64,000 bases of DNA from Tubulanus polymorphus (Eukaryota; Nemertea; Palaeonemertea; Tubulaniformes; Tubulanidae), in contig NC_134034.1 in NCBI RefSeq assembly GCF_964204645.1, positions 4,957,414-5,021,413 on the forward strand, read 5' to 3'. The position numbers and the translations under genes were made by a program. Positions 9,201 to 20,920 of this stretch are shown one piece after another. Positions within the stretch are counted from its first letter, which is position 1. The number at the start of each line of letters is the position of its first letter. The notes below the pieces were generated by a model. That model was not told the DNA's origin. It made no database searches and saw nothing but the letters and a program-made list of their open reading frames with translations.

Positions 9201-10033
9201 TTTATTTACCCCCTTCTTTCATTTAAGATATTAAAAAGACATATAGGACACAAGAAATCCCTACCCAAGGATGCCACTCTACCACCTAGTGGCTGATTTG
9301 GACATGTAAGAGCTTTCAATCTGAGAAGGTAGGTAATATTCGTTAAGTGCGTGAAAACCCCCGAACCTACCCTAAATAATATTGGGACAATTTGAATTTT
9401 TTATGGATATACCTACCAAAATCGGCCACCAATTAGTAAGCCTATGTGCGACAACTAAATCGGCCAAGCGTACGTGCGATCCCAAGTCTCAAAACTTCAG
9501 ATTTTAACTGGTTTTTCTTATTCGTCGACCAAAAAACCGCAGCCTCCATGGCCAGTTACAAACACGTGTGTGATCTCCGCGCCGACCCACCAGAAGAGAA
9601 AAAACATTATATCCAGTGTTTGGATGCGTGAACAATACTCACTGTTTGTGATAATTTGGATGGATGGTTCCATCGCAGGTGTGGGCATCCTCGCTTTCCA
9701 GGGGTCCGGTATCGCTCCCCGAACTCGCTTCCACCAGCCCCCTGGCCTCGCGACCCGTGATTTCATTACTGGCGCTGTTGCGCACGATGTCATATATCGA
9801 TTTGCGAAATACTTAATTGTTGGGTAAATCGTTCGCTGTTGGTCCATTTCACGGGAAACCAACAGATATCCGGGCGGCCATCCCCGCCAAAAAGACAAAC
9901 TTCCTGTGTTCGTGAAAATGACATCAATGCGTGATAATGTCAGTAGGTGGCGCTGTTAATCAGAAAGATAAACTCGTGTTTTCGTAAAAAAGACATCGAT
10001 GCATAAAAATATCTGTAGGTGGCGATACTAGGG
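9201..10033. other. Intergenic; possible degenerate zinc-finger-like coding remnant
   Basis: Around 9548-9760 one forward frame starts with ATG, reads VCDLRADPPEEKKHYIQC, meets a TGA, and continues CDNLDGWFHRRCGH in the same frame. The second string recalls a Cys/His finger. The region is slightly GC-rich for the window. The frame is broken, no homologue can be named, and the rest of the stretch shows nothing supportable. Confidence 0.25.
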
Positions 10034-10319
10034 CATAGTTGTAAACCGGAAATTAATTAATTTTAATGGATAAAATAAAATTAATTGAAATTGAATCAAG
10101 GTCGCGTGGAAGTTCGTGCTGCAGTGCACCTGTATCGAATATCGTGCTCACCGAATCTATTCTAGTCCTCAGTATCGTGCTCGCCGAATATAGCAGTATC
10201 TGTATCTGTATCTGATTTTGACTTATTTCATAAGAATTTTTATCCACACGACCTTGATTCAATTTCAATTAATTTTATTTCATCTATTAAAAGTAATTAA
10301 TTTCCGGTTTACAACTATG
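10034..10319. mobile_element. MITE-like palindrome with about 77-bp inverted ends
   Basis: CATAGTTGTAAACCGGAAAT at 10034 is matched inversely by ATTTCCGGTTTACAACTATG ending at 10319. Pairing continues inward to about 10110 and 10243, including GAATCAAGGTCG. The interior is about 130 bp and non-coding. No clear target-site duplication is visible. The class is uncertain. Confidence 0.75.
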
Positions 10320-11690
10320 AATTATTAGAATCAAATTGATGACCAATAGTATCCCAAACATGTGTAGCCACAAAACTTTGAGTTTTTGATTGATTAAAAT
10401 TATGTGGTAACCTTGGTTTCTCCCCCCCCCCCCCCCCATAATAAACTTTTGTCCCTATACATTTCTTCTCTGGTCAATATCACCTAGTTTTTATGTGAAA
10501 CAGTGCGTGTCGTTCTTGCTTGTATATATACTGTGTAATGCCATATTTTAGTCACTCTTGAAAATGATTTTAGCATAAAACCAAAAATTCGAGGTTTTAA
10601 TAAATGTTAATAGTTTTGATGTTTGAAAATCTTTTACGGTCCTGTGATCGTGGGACTTACCTTTCAATATCCGATGATAACGAGATATTGATAACGAGAG
10701 AAAGATGATAACGAGAGACGATGATAACGAGAGAAATCCCACAATAAATTCAGCCAAAACGAGCAACTTGAATAGAAGATTATATATATTTGCGCAACGT
10801 TACGGCTAAAGACTGTTAGCTATCATCAAGAGTACTGAGAACAGGAGAATATTACAAGATATTTATACAAGACCAAAACAATAGAAACAGAGTGAATGAT
10901 TAGAATGTTGAAAGGGGAATAGAACTATCAGAACTTTACTATTGTTTCCAGCTGTTATGCCATTTCTTCAATCTATCCCCCTTTCAACATTTTAATCACT
11001 TTGATTTCAACTTTAACGTGTGGGAGAACGAACTCTAAAACAGGTATCAGTGGATAATTGCTGCAGTAAATGAAATCACTGAGAGAGAAAATGATATGAT
11101 AGTTAGCGTAAGATGAACTGCGAAATTTGCGTAGCATTATCCAGAAAGAATAAAGCTATTCCAAATGTTCCAAGCAGGAACAAGATAGGCTGAGTGACAA
11201 GTGACACAGCAAGCAAGGTATGTCCCAGACATGTTCCTTACGGACATGAGAACGATGTAACTGTGATATGTTTGACCGATCTGCATCTAAGTAGAATTCA
11301 TGATTCACGATAATAACTGCTGAATATGTGGATTGACTGTGCCAATAGACCGACGTGAATTAAAGGCCATTTCTTATTCAATAAAGCTTACAATTTATTG
11401 TTCGCATCAAATGGAAAAAAATCATTTCTCAGAAAGCTAAAATAATTTCCACAGATTTATTAAAGTTTATTATTGTGGTAATAAATATGAATGTAACTTA
11501 ATCCCAGCAAATAAATGTTCTCTGTATTCGAATCGTAAACTGTGAAAAAATAAATTCTTAGAATTCTTAAACATGAAAGTTTAATGTTGTACCGTATTTG
11601 AAATAAATGTAACTAAATTCAAATTGGATGTTTATTGTATAAGAATTTGTAAAAGGTGAAATATCTTGTACGTTGTAAAACATCTGGCGC
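10320..11690. other. Non-coding AT-rich stretch with small hairpin and poly-C
   Basis: It contains a poly-C run (about 10422-10437), a short GATGATAACGAGAGA tandem (about 10672-10735) and an imperfect 27-bp inverted repeat. The arms of the latter are ATGATTAGAATGTTGAAAGG at about 10897 and CCTTTCAACATTTTAATCAC near 10980-10999. No gene is seen. Confidence 0.5.
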
Positions 11691-11766
11691 AAGTCCAGTA
11701 TAAGACATTATAGTGCGTGTGTAGAGTTACACTGCGTTATTCGGTTAGTGTTCACGCCAGTTGACC

Positions 11767-11877
11767 GTAGACAGCCGACACCTAAAGTAAACTACGAGAA
11801 CAGGTGGCAACCTGTGAACCCGTAGACAGCCGACACCTTAAGTAAACTACGAGAACAGATGGCAACCTGTGAACCCG
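11767..11877 (+). repeat. Tandem duplication of a 56-bp unit
   Basis: CCGTAGACAGCCGACACCT begins two adjacent units ending in GGCAACCTGTGAA, with two or three differences between them. They are flanked by CAGTTGAC and GTCAACCAG in inverted sense, so the pair may sit inside a small hairpin element. Confidence 0.75.
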
Positions 11878-12197
11878 TCAACCAGAACTGACGTATGACA
11901 GTTATTCCACCCCTCCAACTGCCATTTGTCTTCATGATTTTCATTGTCTCTCATAAATTCATTGCGTATTATGAAGTCGCGGATAATTTGGATGATAATG
12001 GCATTTCGAAACACAAAAAGGCACTTATGTATATAACATTCAAATATAATATATCTAGATAGCTTAATGATTATTGGTTGAAGGGTTTTTGGAGGTCAAA
12101 TCACAGTTAATGGGTTGGTTTTTTATGTTGATGTAACAAATCTCTGGTCCTAAATAACCTTATGGGAAACTTTCTAGCACAGTTTAAAGTGTGAATG

Positions 12198-12222
12198 ATT
12201 AGGGTTAGGGTTAGGTTTAGGT
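12198..12222 (+). repeat. Short interstitial TTAGGG-type tract
   Basis: It reads as two to three TTAGGG units followed by TTTAGG variants. It fits a TTAGGG-type telomere repeat, as in most non-arthropod animals, though it may be chance or a mutated interstitial relic. Confidence 0.5.
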
Positions 12223-13521
12223 TTACAAGCAGACATCAAAACTTAATTAAATAAAAACATTTCGTCCATATTGCTACCATTTGGAAGATGTATGTGCATG
12301 GAAATTAGTGACGAATACTATTGGCAGTTGGGAGAGTATTTCTTCTTTTAGTTCCATATACTACGCTTTTATATTTTAGCTTGCACATTAATTCCCCAAT
12401 TTACTCCAAAAGTATCTCTACACGTTGCACTTTAATGTCGCATATCGGACTTGGGCCAAACATCTGATTTGGTTGGAAAATTTTCAATTCGTGCTACGTT
12501 CTACGAAAGTGAGGTCAGGATAATGTCAAGTCACGATGAATTCCTACGCGTGTGCAGGACGATCACAACTGACCCGTGGATCAATGCGGGTTTGACAACC
12601 ATTCAGATTACGGAGGTCCCGAGTTCGAGCCCAGTGAACACGTGCAGGCTGATTCACTCAGTTCGTTTAAGTTGGTAATACTTTTCTTTAACAATATATT
12701 AATAGGGCTGTTGATTTTTGTCGCGGGGAGTGGGCGGATCCAGACCGGAGTACAAACAGCACGTGCTCCCATCACAATTTCCCCGTGTCCTTTTGAAAAT
12801 ACAATGACAGTATTTTTCAGGGCAATCTTTCCACCCGCTTTTTGTGCAGTCCGCAGTTTAAGATTTAGCTATTATGTACTTAAATATCCCTGGCTCATGT
12901 GCCAAATATTGTATGAGAATGCACTGGAATCTCATCATTTTCTAGACCCCACATTTAATAAGAAAAGGAGTTCCGTTTCATGTTCAGAAAAGATACCGAA
13001 AGGGCACGACTGGATTTCCCGAAGGCTTGTTAATACGTACGTAGCTGCTTTATTCATAAATGTAAGCATACGGCATGCAGTACATCACTTTGTTTTAAAC
13101 AATTACCTGTCGTTTCCCTCGCATTTAATCTGCTCGAATGTTCGATTCAGATACATGCACTCACATCTACCGAAGTTACTGCTCCTACAAAACGGTGGCT
13201 CATATTAGGGGATCTCAGAAAACCAGAGGTGACCACCTCGACCGCCCACTTCTCAACGGCACACTATAGGAAGAGAACACGTAGATCGCCAATGGGATCT
13301 GGAGTAACTCCAAGGTGTGATGTAGCGTAGTTATGGTGAGGTTATCATCACCAAGGTACAAGCTTGAAAGCTCACTCCGTGGCGGAATCAAGCACCGCGT
13401 TCTACGTGGAAAATCCGCCGAGTAATCGCAAAAATACACTAGTGCGGTAACATGAAAAATGGAATCGTGTTAATCTATTAATCATATTTGTGATGCACTC
13501 TACCCTTCTTTGTCAATGTTT

Positions 13522-14394
13522 CTATAGAAGCACCTCGGTGTCAACAGATGTATTTTGGCCATAAACCTCTCTTACAGCGAGCACTCCGATGTTTCTTTTT
13601 AGATTTGTGTTCGCCAACCACAGATCCAGAGCGAAAAACAGATTGTTAAAATCCTCCACCGGTCTCATTAGCTCACGCACAATCCAAACGAGAAATCCCG
13701 ATAACACGAAAAATGTATACAACAGTATGGTGACGTTGAAAATTAAGGCCAGGTACGTGACGTAACCATACGGTGCTAAGCATGTAGTGTTATGATCTAG
13801 TGGGCAAACGAACTGGAAATTAGTTGTATTTATTTTGATGGAACTTACGACCCCAAATGTAGCTACGATCAGCCACTGGACAATACACTTAACGAAATAA
13901 ACATAGCAGACGAATCTATCGAAATGACTCAGCCGAATAATGTTTTTGAGTAAAGTATTCTCGGGGATGCTGTAAAGCATATTGATGAGTGATTGGTGAA
14001 CCACGTGACGCAAAGAGCCGTTTTGATCTTGGATTTTTGACTTCATGGCGTTGAAATCGTGAGCACGCTGCAATGCTAACTCACGGAAAATGTTCATCAG
14101 CGTTTCAACGTTACTGGCTTTTCGACATAGCAGATACCAGGCGTACTGTCCGATGCAAAGTAGCACAGCCTGCAGCAGAAAATAAAAACGATCGATTCGA
14201 TACTCGGATTCGGCGCACATCAATGCGATCCCAGCAGGCACAGCAGCTCCATTTATTCGACTACACGCTGTCGAATGGCCGAAATGGTGTAGTATTAACA
14301 CGAAACAGCCGAATATTAGACAGAACCACCGAAGTAGATTCAATGCGAATTTGAAACTAGGAAATTCTTTCATCTGAGTCCTATCAAAAACCAT
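13522..14394 (-). CDS. Pannexin/innexin/LRRC8-type four-pass channel-like protein
   Basis: The single open exon encodes 290 aa from ATG at 14394, with an in-frame TAG a few codons upstream. Four hydrophobic segments lie near residues 21-38, 70-90, 160-184 and 213-238, with a cytoplasmic loop of about 70 residues between the second and third. Each extracellular loop has two cysteines (44 and 60; 197 and 205), as in pannexins and innexins. The second loop contains NTTNFQFVCPLDHNTTC with two N-glycosylation sequons. Known role of such proteins: large-pore plasma-membrane channels or gap junctions for ions and small metabolites. The tail after the fourth segment is short (about 50 residues) compared with typical pannexins. 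The innexin YYQWV signature is absent, so this is a divergent member or another protein with the same topology. Confidence 0.55.
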   Translation of the reverse strand: MVFDRTQMKEFPSFKFALNLLRWFCLIFGCFVLILHHFGHSTACSRINGAAVPAGIALMCAESEYRIDRFYFLLQAVLLCIGQYAWYLLCRKASNVETLMNIFRELALQRAHDFNAMKSKIQDQNGSLRHVVHQSLINMLYSIPENTLLKNIIRLSHFDRFVCYVYFVKCIVQWLIVATFGVVSSIKINTTNFQFVCPLDHNTTCLAPYGYVTYLALIFNVTILLYTFFVLSGFLVWIVRELMRPVEDFNNLFFALDLWLANTNLKRNIGVLAVREVYGQNTSVDTEVLL

Positions 14395-16185
14395 TATTTT
14401 ATTCAACAGGTCGTACTACTCCAACCAATAAAGAATATTTGTATGGACGATCCGTCCGATGTTACTGAAAATAAATAGCAATTTATATTAGAAGCATTAT
14501 TGAATGGTGAGTCGACCATTAAGAACTTAATCAGCAAAGGTTTCTGCATGCAAATCTGGCCTTTCTAGTCAATTGAAGGTATCAATAAGTCAAACTGTGT
14601 AATTCAATTAGTGCTATTTGATTAAACAAAACAAACCCTGAAAATAGTCATTTGCCTGCAAATAAATCTCAAATCTACTTCGTAGCGGCATAGTTCACAT
14701 AAAATAGCTATAGAAAAAGATAAATATTTGGTACGATGGAAGAAAACAGTTCAAACACTGGTTTCCGCCATGGTTGCCGTTTTCCTGCGCAAAACGTACC
14801 GCATCTTGCCATCATCGATGATTAGGCCTATTACTTCTGTGCCAGCTCGAACTGCTGGAGATTTCGAAAATGAACAATAAAGGATTTTTTAGTCTGGCTG
14901 ATTCAGAGTATTTGAGACAGGGCTATGATAAATTGAATCCCTCAAGGTCTTGACAATATTCTCGGATTGGAAAGACTGTCCCGTCTCTAATGCTCATGCA
15001 TCAATGATGACAAAGTGGCATCGCCATGCTCATAGAGTCATCGTGTCTCTATTTATGACTCGTTGCCCAGTTATAAATTCAACTTAGGCAACTGTAGATA
15101 AGCCTATGCAGGTACACATCAACATTCGTGGACAATGCCAAATCAAGAGAGCCTTGATTCAAGCGAGAAAGTACGTGTACGTAGTCAGTAGGTGAAATCC
15201 AAAATATAACGCTCACCTTTTTGAAAGATCCGGAGTCTCAAAGAATACAGTATTTTTGTAATTGCATGTTCTACTTATAACATACAGGTATACATACGAA
15301 ATAGCCTACTGTTACAATGTTGAACATGATTCGTGCACAGCCGTCACTTTCAATGGGATTATAATGAAATATCAGTTTTACTTTCAGATTTACATTATTT
15401 AGCATTTTATCGTATATATCTGCTATATGTCCTATTTATATTTAATTGCCGTGGTAGCGGATAGATATGCGTCACCGCGCATGTCTCGTCAGTGTTTGAA
15501 AAATCGAAAATATACAGTATTGATAAACAACAGCAAAGAAAACAAAAATACATTAGATGAAAAAAATATATTTGAATTTGTTCTTTATTTTCGTTTTTAG
15601 GTCGTCATAAAATAACATCACATGCATACAATTATTTACAAAAAAATTGTAGAAATACATAAAGTAGCCTATATAAAATACGTATGCAAAAATGCTGCAA
15701 AAATTAGTACAAAACGCGGATAGTTCCGTTAAAACGTGCAAAATATGTTAACAATTTTGAAATTTCATATGTAATTGCATATATTCTTCAAAACATTTAT
15801 TATATGACTTGAAAAACCTCATATACAATGTTTCACGTCCACTAATCATAAATATATGTAAAAATAAAATGTGTCATCAGTTACAAATCAAAGCAAAGAT
15901 ACGTATATCCATAGATATCTATGAACGTAATCTTATAATAAAATTGTATACATTTTCATAAACTTGCCGCTTCCCCAAAAATCGATATCCCATGGCCGTC
16001 ACCGCGTAAGTAACGATATATTCACAAATAAGACAGTGATCTCACTGCTTGAATAAAATATATTGTAAAAGGCACTTAGATATGAAAATAAAATAGTCTG
16101 GGATTTACATGCCAGTCGCTAGTACAATTCACTTCACTTATGCCCGCATGAGTTAATGAAACGATGGTTTTTGTGCTCTTTAGTA
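14395..16185. other. Intergenic AT-rich stretch between the channel-like and IL-17-like genes
   Basis: I see no exon, repeat array or RNA gene. The part near 15780-16185 should hold the 3'UTR of the IL-17-like gene. A possible AATAAA on the minus strand at about 15796-15801 is the nearest good polyadenylation signal I noticed. Confidence 0.4.
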
Positions 16186-16656
16186 CTAAACAACAATTTT
16201 TCTTCTATTTAGACACTGACAGCCGACTGATATGTGAATGGTCGTAGGTTTCCACTCGCCATGATTGTTTCGCATGTGCACACGTACTGGCACTTCAACT
16301 GGCTCACAAACCCTATCGCCCGAGAGGGAATTTTGATTGCAACAACGCACTTCTTTTATCCATTTCGGACTTCGATTTGGATCACAATTTGCAACAGTGT
16401 CCCATGGGCAAGGGGAACGGGAACGTCTGTCACCCTTTGGGAATTGCAATCGGCAGAATGTGTCCCATTTGAAATCAAAGACTCTTCGATAACACAACGG
16501 TTCGGTCGAAAGGCTTTCTTTGTTCATCTCCTTTTCGCTTAATTCAACATTCACTAGGTGGAGGGATCGTCGCAGATTGTGATTTCGCCCGGGTATTGCA
16601 AAGGTTGCGCATTCTACTAACAAAGTTACAGCAATTACAACTAGAATAGCTTGCAT
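16186..16656 (-). CDS. Interleukin-17-like secreted cytokine
   Basis: The whole protein (156 aa) is in one exon. Residues 1-20 form a signal peptide (MQAILVVIAVTLLVECATFA). The mature part has cysteines at 55, 68, 83, 91, 105, 106, 117, 146 and 148. The IL-17 family pattern is clear: SPCPWDTVANCDPNRSPKWI (81-100) matches the CPW...D..R.P..I block, VRCC follows, and VEVPVRV precedes the closing HISVGCQC. Family role: cystine-knot-like homodimers that bind IL-17 receptors and drive innate immune and epithelial responses. The length fits invertebrate IL-17s. A splice acceptor (TTCTTTTTCCAG) ends 12 nt before the ATG, so at least one 5'UTR exon exists upstream. The stop is TAG at 16186-16188. Confidence 0.9.
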   Translation of the reverse strand: MQAILVVIAVTLLVECATFAIPGRNHNLRRSLHLVNVELSEKEMNKESLSTEPLCYRRVFDFKWDTFCRLQFPKGDRRSRSPCPWDTVANCDPNRSPKWIKEVRCCNQNSLSGDRVCEPVEVPVRVHMRNNHGEWKPTTIHISVGCQCLNRRKIVV

Positions 16657-16968
16657 TTCACTTGCTTTCTGGAAAAAGAATCAATTCTATCTCAATGTTT
16701 TTATTCGCAATTCAGCTACAAACATATGTATAATTTTTGAAGCACTCGTTTATTAAGAAAATAGTTATTCATGTACAGAGTAAAGATTATTCAAATTTGA
16801 ATATTGTCGGCCTATTCATTTCTCAAACTACGTGATTAACAACCCATCTACGATTATCATAATGTTCCTAACGTTTTCATTTGTAATTTACGTACGTATA
16901 GTCCTACGCATGCCTACATTTTAAACTGTAACGACAGAATTGTATTCATCATAAAAACAATCACTTAC

Positions 16969-17062
16969 TTTGGCAATGGATCGTCTTTTATTATAGTTGA
17001 TAAAAATGGTTGCCTTGTATCGGTTAGTCGAATGTTTGACTAGTCGAGTTAAAACTTTCAAT
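16969..17062 (-). other. Probable non-coding exon 1 of the IL-17-like gene
   Basis: Downstream of the TATA box, the minus strand has a strong donor (CCAAA followed by GTAAGTGA, exon end 16969). It pairs with the acceptor at 16669 to give a 300-nt intron. The 5' boundary is estimated from the TATA position only. Confidence 0.5.
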
Positions 17063-17086
17063 ATTTTAAGTTCATTCGTTTTCTGC

Positions 17087-17120
17087 CTTATATATATCCC
17101 GAAGATCTCGGGGATTTGCC
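17087..17120 (-). promoter_or_regulatory. TATA box with adjacent NF-kB-like site, IL-17-like gene
   Basis: On the minus strand ATATATATAAGG lies at 17087-17098. Just upstream, 17110-17120 reads GGGGATTTGCC on the plus strand, one mismatch from the Rel/NF-kB consensus, within a CCCCGAGATCTTCGGGG palindrome. The placement suits an inducible immune promoter. The assignment is by inspection only. Confidence 0.5.
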
Positions 17121-20100
17121 ACGTCTTTTGTCTCATTTTCTAAAAATATAACCATCGAATCCGAGCGGAAAAGTAATTTAATTTTATCAGAGGCGAAAAG
17201 ATTTTACCGTGAAGATATTTACCCCAATGCCCATGATCAAGCTTCGACCAATCAGAGACTTCGCTGCCCAAAAGCGGGTATTGAATGTAAACAACTCGAT
17301 TTATTTCTGATAAAATTTCATTCATATAAAACTTCCTTATTGTATATTTACTATAGTTATAGTCTCGATGAGTAATTGCGCTGGCGTAAAGTCCTGATAA
17401 GTAACTGATAAGGAAACAATGCATTAATGCGGTTTTATAGCTAAAACAAACCATTCACAACCGATTTACTATTTAAAACTACGAATTCCCGATGATCCGT
17501 TAAAATTCATGCCTCTGGTCGCAAATCGTCATACAAAAAAAATTCGATCTCGTGATTTTTTTAATCAGAAATGGAATTGATTTACAGTTATTCTCTTCAA
17601 AATGTCATAGTTACGAAATATCTCATAGGGACAAGTAGTGCAATAACAAGACGGAATTTGGCATTCTGAATGCTACTTGTTCATGAGAAAATAATAATCT
17701 ACAAAACGAATGAATTTCCACGTTTATTTTAGTTAGCGCACGGAGAGTTAATGTTTAGAACCCCGTTTGTGTGTTAAGTCATTCGCTTCCGTAAAAGTTA
17801 TCTCAAGGGGTTCGAAAATATTGATCAAATGTCTTAGCATTAAATTCTGAAACATTAGTTTTATATAGCCAACGTACGTACGATCAATTTTCAGTCGACA
17901 AATTATTTTCTGCCTGTATACATACATTTATACATAGTGAGTTTAGAACGTTGATACAGTAATCACATGCAGCAAAATGTCGCCAGAAACTAAGTTCAAG
18001 AAAACCCATCTGTGGTTTAGTCACAGCTGTGAGGGACTTATCGTTTTAATTGTATAAATTGAACCTAATGGTTCACCTTGTGTGTGAAAAATTGAAAATT
18101 AGAAATAAAATTTTAAATTGAAATTCAAATCAAAAATGAAATTTTTAATGTTCAGAATTAAAAATTAAGCCGCCGCTGATTGCAATTTTAGCCAATATGA
18201 CGCGGTTAACAATATATGTTACGTAGCTAAATACCACTGTAAGGCCTACGCATTCCCAGTCCACAGCCGCCCACGACAGATCTCGGCAATACGGTTCTGC
18301 GTACTTATCTCGCAAGATAACTGTGGATTTCCCAAAGACTGGCTAGGTAGATATTCATAGTACATGTAGTTTGATACAGTAAATTCGATCGGATTCCGTA
18401 AGTTTCCCGAATTATCGACTCCTAAATTATCTTTTCTATTCTGTCGTTGGACTGGTTTCTCACTCCATCTTCCTAATGGATATGTAAAAACAATTTACAA
18501 CAAACAAGTCAATTTTGTGTATCGATAAAATATTTCTGCAAGTTGGCTTAGCTATCATATGCTCTAATATTCTTAAACAATTGTAGGTTTGTCGAAGAGA
18601 TGCAACTAATATTCCTATTTGTGTAATCATTATTTCGGCCCTATCGCTCAGAATATGAACTGATAGATCGTTGATAGCTACTTCATTTAAGGTACCAAGT
18701 TTAACGAAAACGGTTGCATCCTATCCGTGTATGTAGTAGATAATCATCCCAATTTGTTCTGTAGATGGCACGTAGTTTTTCTAGAAATGAATCTTTCCTA
18801 AGGTTGTGTGGAAGAAAAACAATAAACATAAGAAATACTATAGAATTTCTGCAGAAATGCAGACTAAATATTCGAGCTTTTGGCTTTTGGGTCGAAGTCT
18901 TACTGGCTTTCTTGGTAGCTGGTGTCCTGAACTTATATTCATGCTTACGTGGTTAATGTGCCTGTTGAATCAAGGGAATCAGGAATGGCGTCATGTGATT
19001 TTATTTTGCTTTAATTTTGGGAGATGATCCACACAGTCCGTAAAATCATCGGGAATAAAAATAACACCGTATCTGAAGAAATTTATAGTCTATAAGAAAA
19101 CTTCAACCTAGAATATCAAGTCTATGAACGGCGACAAACCTGATCCCGAACTTATACGACAGCATCCAGGGGAAAATCAATGCATATGTCATTTACTTAC
19201 TGCATTTTCAACCTTTTATCTGCTAGGCGTTTAGAAAGACAGTGAACATAGAGCCAGTTTGTATGTGCTTAATTAGAAAGGGTTAAATTCAGAAATCTAC
19301 ATAAAATGTGTCTAAATTCCAGCATGGAACCGCGACGATTGGCAGCAGCATAGTGTACTCTTCTAGGATAGAATGGAGGCAAGTCACTATGTATATTCAT
19401 ATGCGGAGATAAAATATATAGGCCTATAGAGATATGTTTCATTTTTCGATTGGTGTGCCTACGTACGTTACCTAAATTATGAACGGTGAAGCTCTACGTA
19501 TGTGGATATCGTATCAAAGTTCTCAACTAATCAGGGGAATTTTTTAATACGCTACGAAAAAGTAAAATGAATGTCGTTTAAGGACTTCCCCCAATAAGTA
19601 CCGAGGAAACTGATTTTCAACAAGCACGGACCAAATATAGACCATGTATACATATCGGCGTTGGCAGGAAAAACCTTAATCTGGGAAAAGGAAGATATGG
19701 TACGACCCCCATATCGGGAACAAAGAAACTCTTATTAGAACCAGTCTCGAAACGTTCGTACAAACACCTAACCAACGAACCATGTCCCAATGAAAGCTTC
19801 GAAAGCCAGCAAACTAAATCTAAATCACAAAGTTGCTAAGTTACAAAAATATATATTTGTACCTAACGTATAACAACCATAACTCTAATAAACTGCTCCA
19901 TCGAGTGATCTTTTTAGCATTTCATAGTACGCCATCCTTAGGCCTATACATGTGACGTACGTAATTCAGCATCTCAACTTATTCCTTAATTTTTACAACT
20001 TGCTGATAGTTGCATACAACAGGGGCCATCGGATTTCGCTTAAATCTACACACTGTCTTTCAATTGATATATCGTAATACAGCCGGTATCAAATGATGAT

Positions 20101-20202
20101 AGAACACATAACTAGAAAGAACCTTTCGGTTCAACTCCAGAATAGGTCGAAATAGTTCCATCGTGGAGGTGAGTATTTCGGTTTTAAATTGCCGTCAGAA
20201 AC
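17121..20202. other. No gene or element recognised
   Basis: About 3.1 kb of AT-rich sequence. The small open stretches (for example 17140-17454 on the minus strand and 18765-19027 on the plus strand) show no recognisable domains or codon-like composition. No tandem repeat or long inverted repeat stands out. Confidence 0.4.
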
Positions 20203-20920
20203 CTGCAATCAGCGATCAGAACCCTGATTGCCGATTGTCGACCTGCTCTCGAGTCGACAATCGGCAATCAAAAACCTGATTGCCGATTGTCGGCCTGTTT
20301 TCGAGTCGACAATCGGCAATCGGCAATCAGAAACATCGGCCACAGCATGTATATCATCCTCACAATCGCAGTATCTATATCACCCTCACAATCACAGCAT
20401 CTATTTCACCCTTACAATCGCGGCATCTATATCGCCCTCACAATCACAACATCTATATCCCCCCTCACAAGCACAACATCTATATCACCCTCACAATCAA
20501 TCATCGCCCTCACAATCGTAGCATCTATTTCACCCTCACAATCACAGCATCTATATCACCCTCACAATCGCAGTATCTATAACACCCTCACAATCACAGC
20601 ATCTATATCACCCTCACAATCGCAGTATCAATAACACCCTCACAAACATAGCATCTATATCACCCTCACAATCACAGCATCTATATCACCCTCACAATCG
20701 CAGCACAATCACAGCATCTATTTCACCCTCACAATCACAGCATCTATATCACCCTCACAATCAGAGTATTAAGCCTATATCACCCTCACAAACACAGCAC
20801 CTATATAGCCTTCACAATCACAGCGACTATCAGGTTTCTGATTGTCGATTGCCGATTGTCGACCCGAGAAATGGCCGACTATCAGGTTACTGATTGCCGA
20901 TTGCTGATTCTCGACTTCTG
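20203..20920. repeat. 26-bp minisatellite flanked by palindromic GATTGCCGATTGTCGAC units
   Basis: 20342-20824 holds about 18 units of CAGCATCTATATCACCCTCA plus CAATCG/CAATCA (26 bp). The left flank has two perfect or near-perfect hairpins with 18-bp arms (20225-20242 with 20253-20270; 20278-20295 with about 20303-20320). The right flank (about 20830-20920) repeats the same words in both orientations. The array is open in several frames only because of its regularity. It looks like a foldback or palindromic repeat enclosing a minisatellite. Confidence 0.85.

Noticed and set aside
12576-13208. Long open frame (210 codons) on the plus strand
   Set aside because: No recognisable domain, hydrophobic patches without order, and it overlaps a GAGTTCGAGCCC B-box-like word that hints at SINE-derived sequence. 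Length alone is weak evidence in repeat-rich DNA.
17140-17454. Minus-strand ORF with a hydrophobic start upstream of the IL-17-like promoter
   Set aside because: No cysteine pattern or family match, and it overlaps the promoter side of the IL-17-like gene.
20228-20634. Three overlapping plus-strand ORFs of about 100 codons rich in Ser/Ile/Pro/His
   Set aside because: They are different frames of the 26-bp minisatellite and have no independent support.
20342-20824. Regular spaced repeats resembling a CRISPR array
   Set aside because: Units are contiguous 26-bp tandem copies with no unique spacers, in an animal genome.
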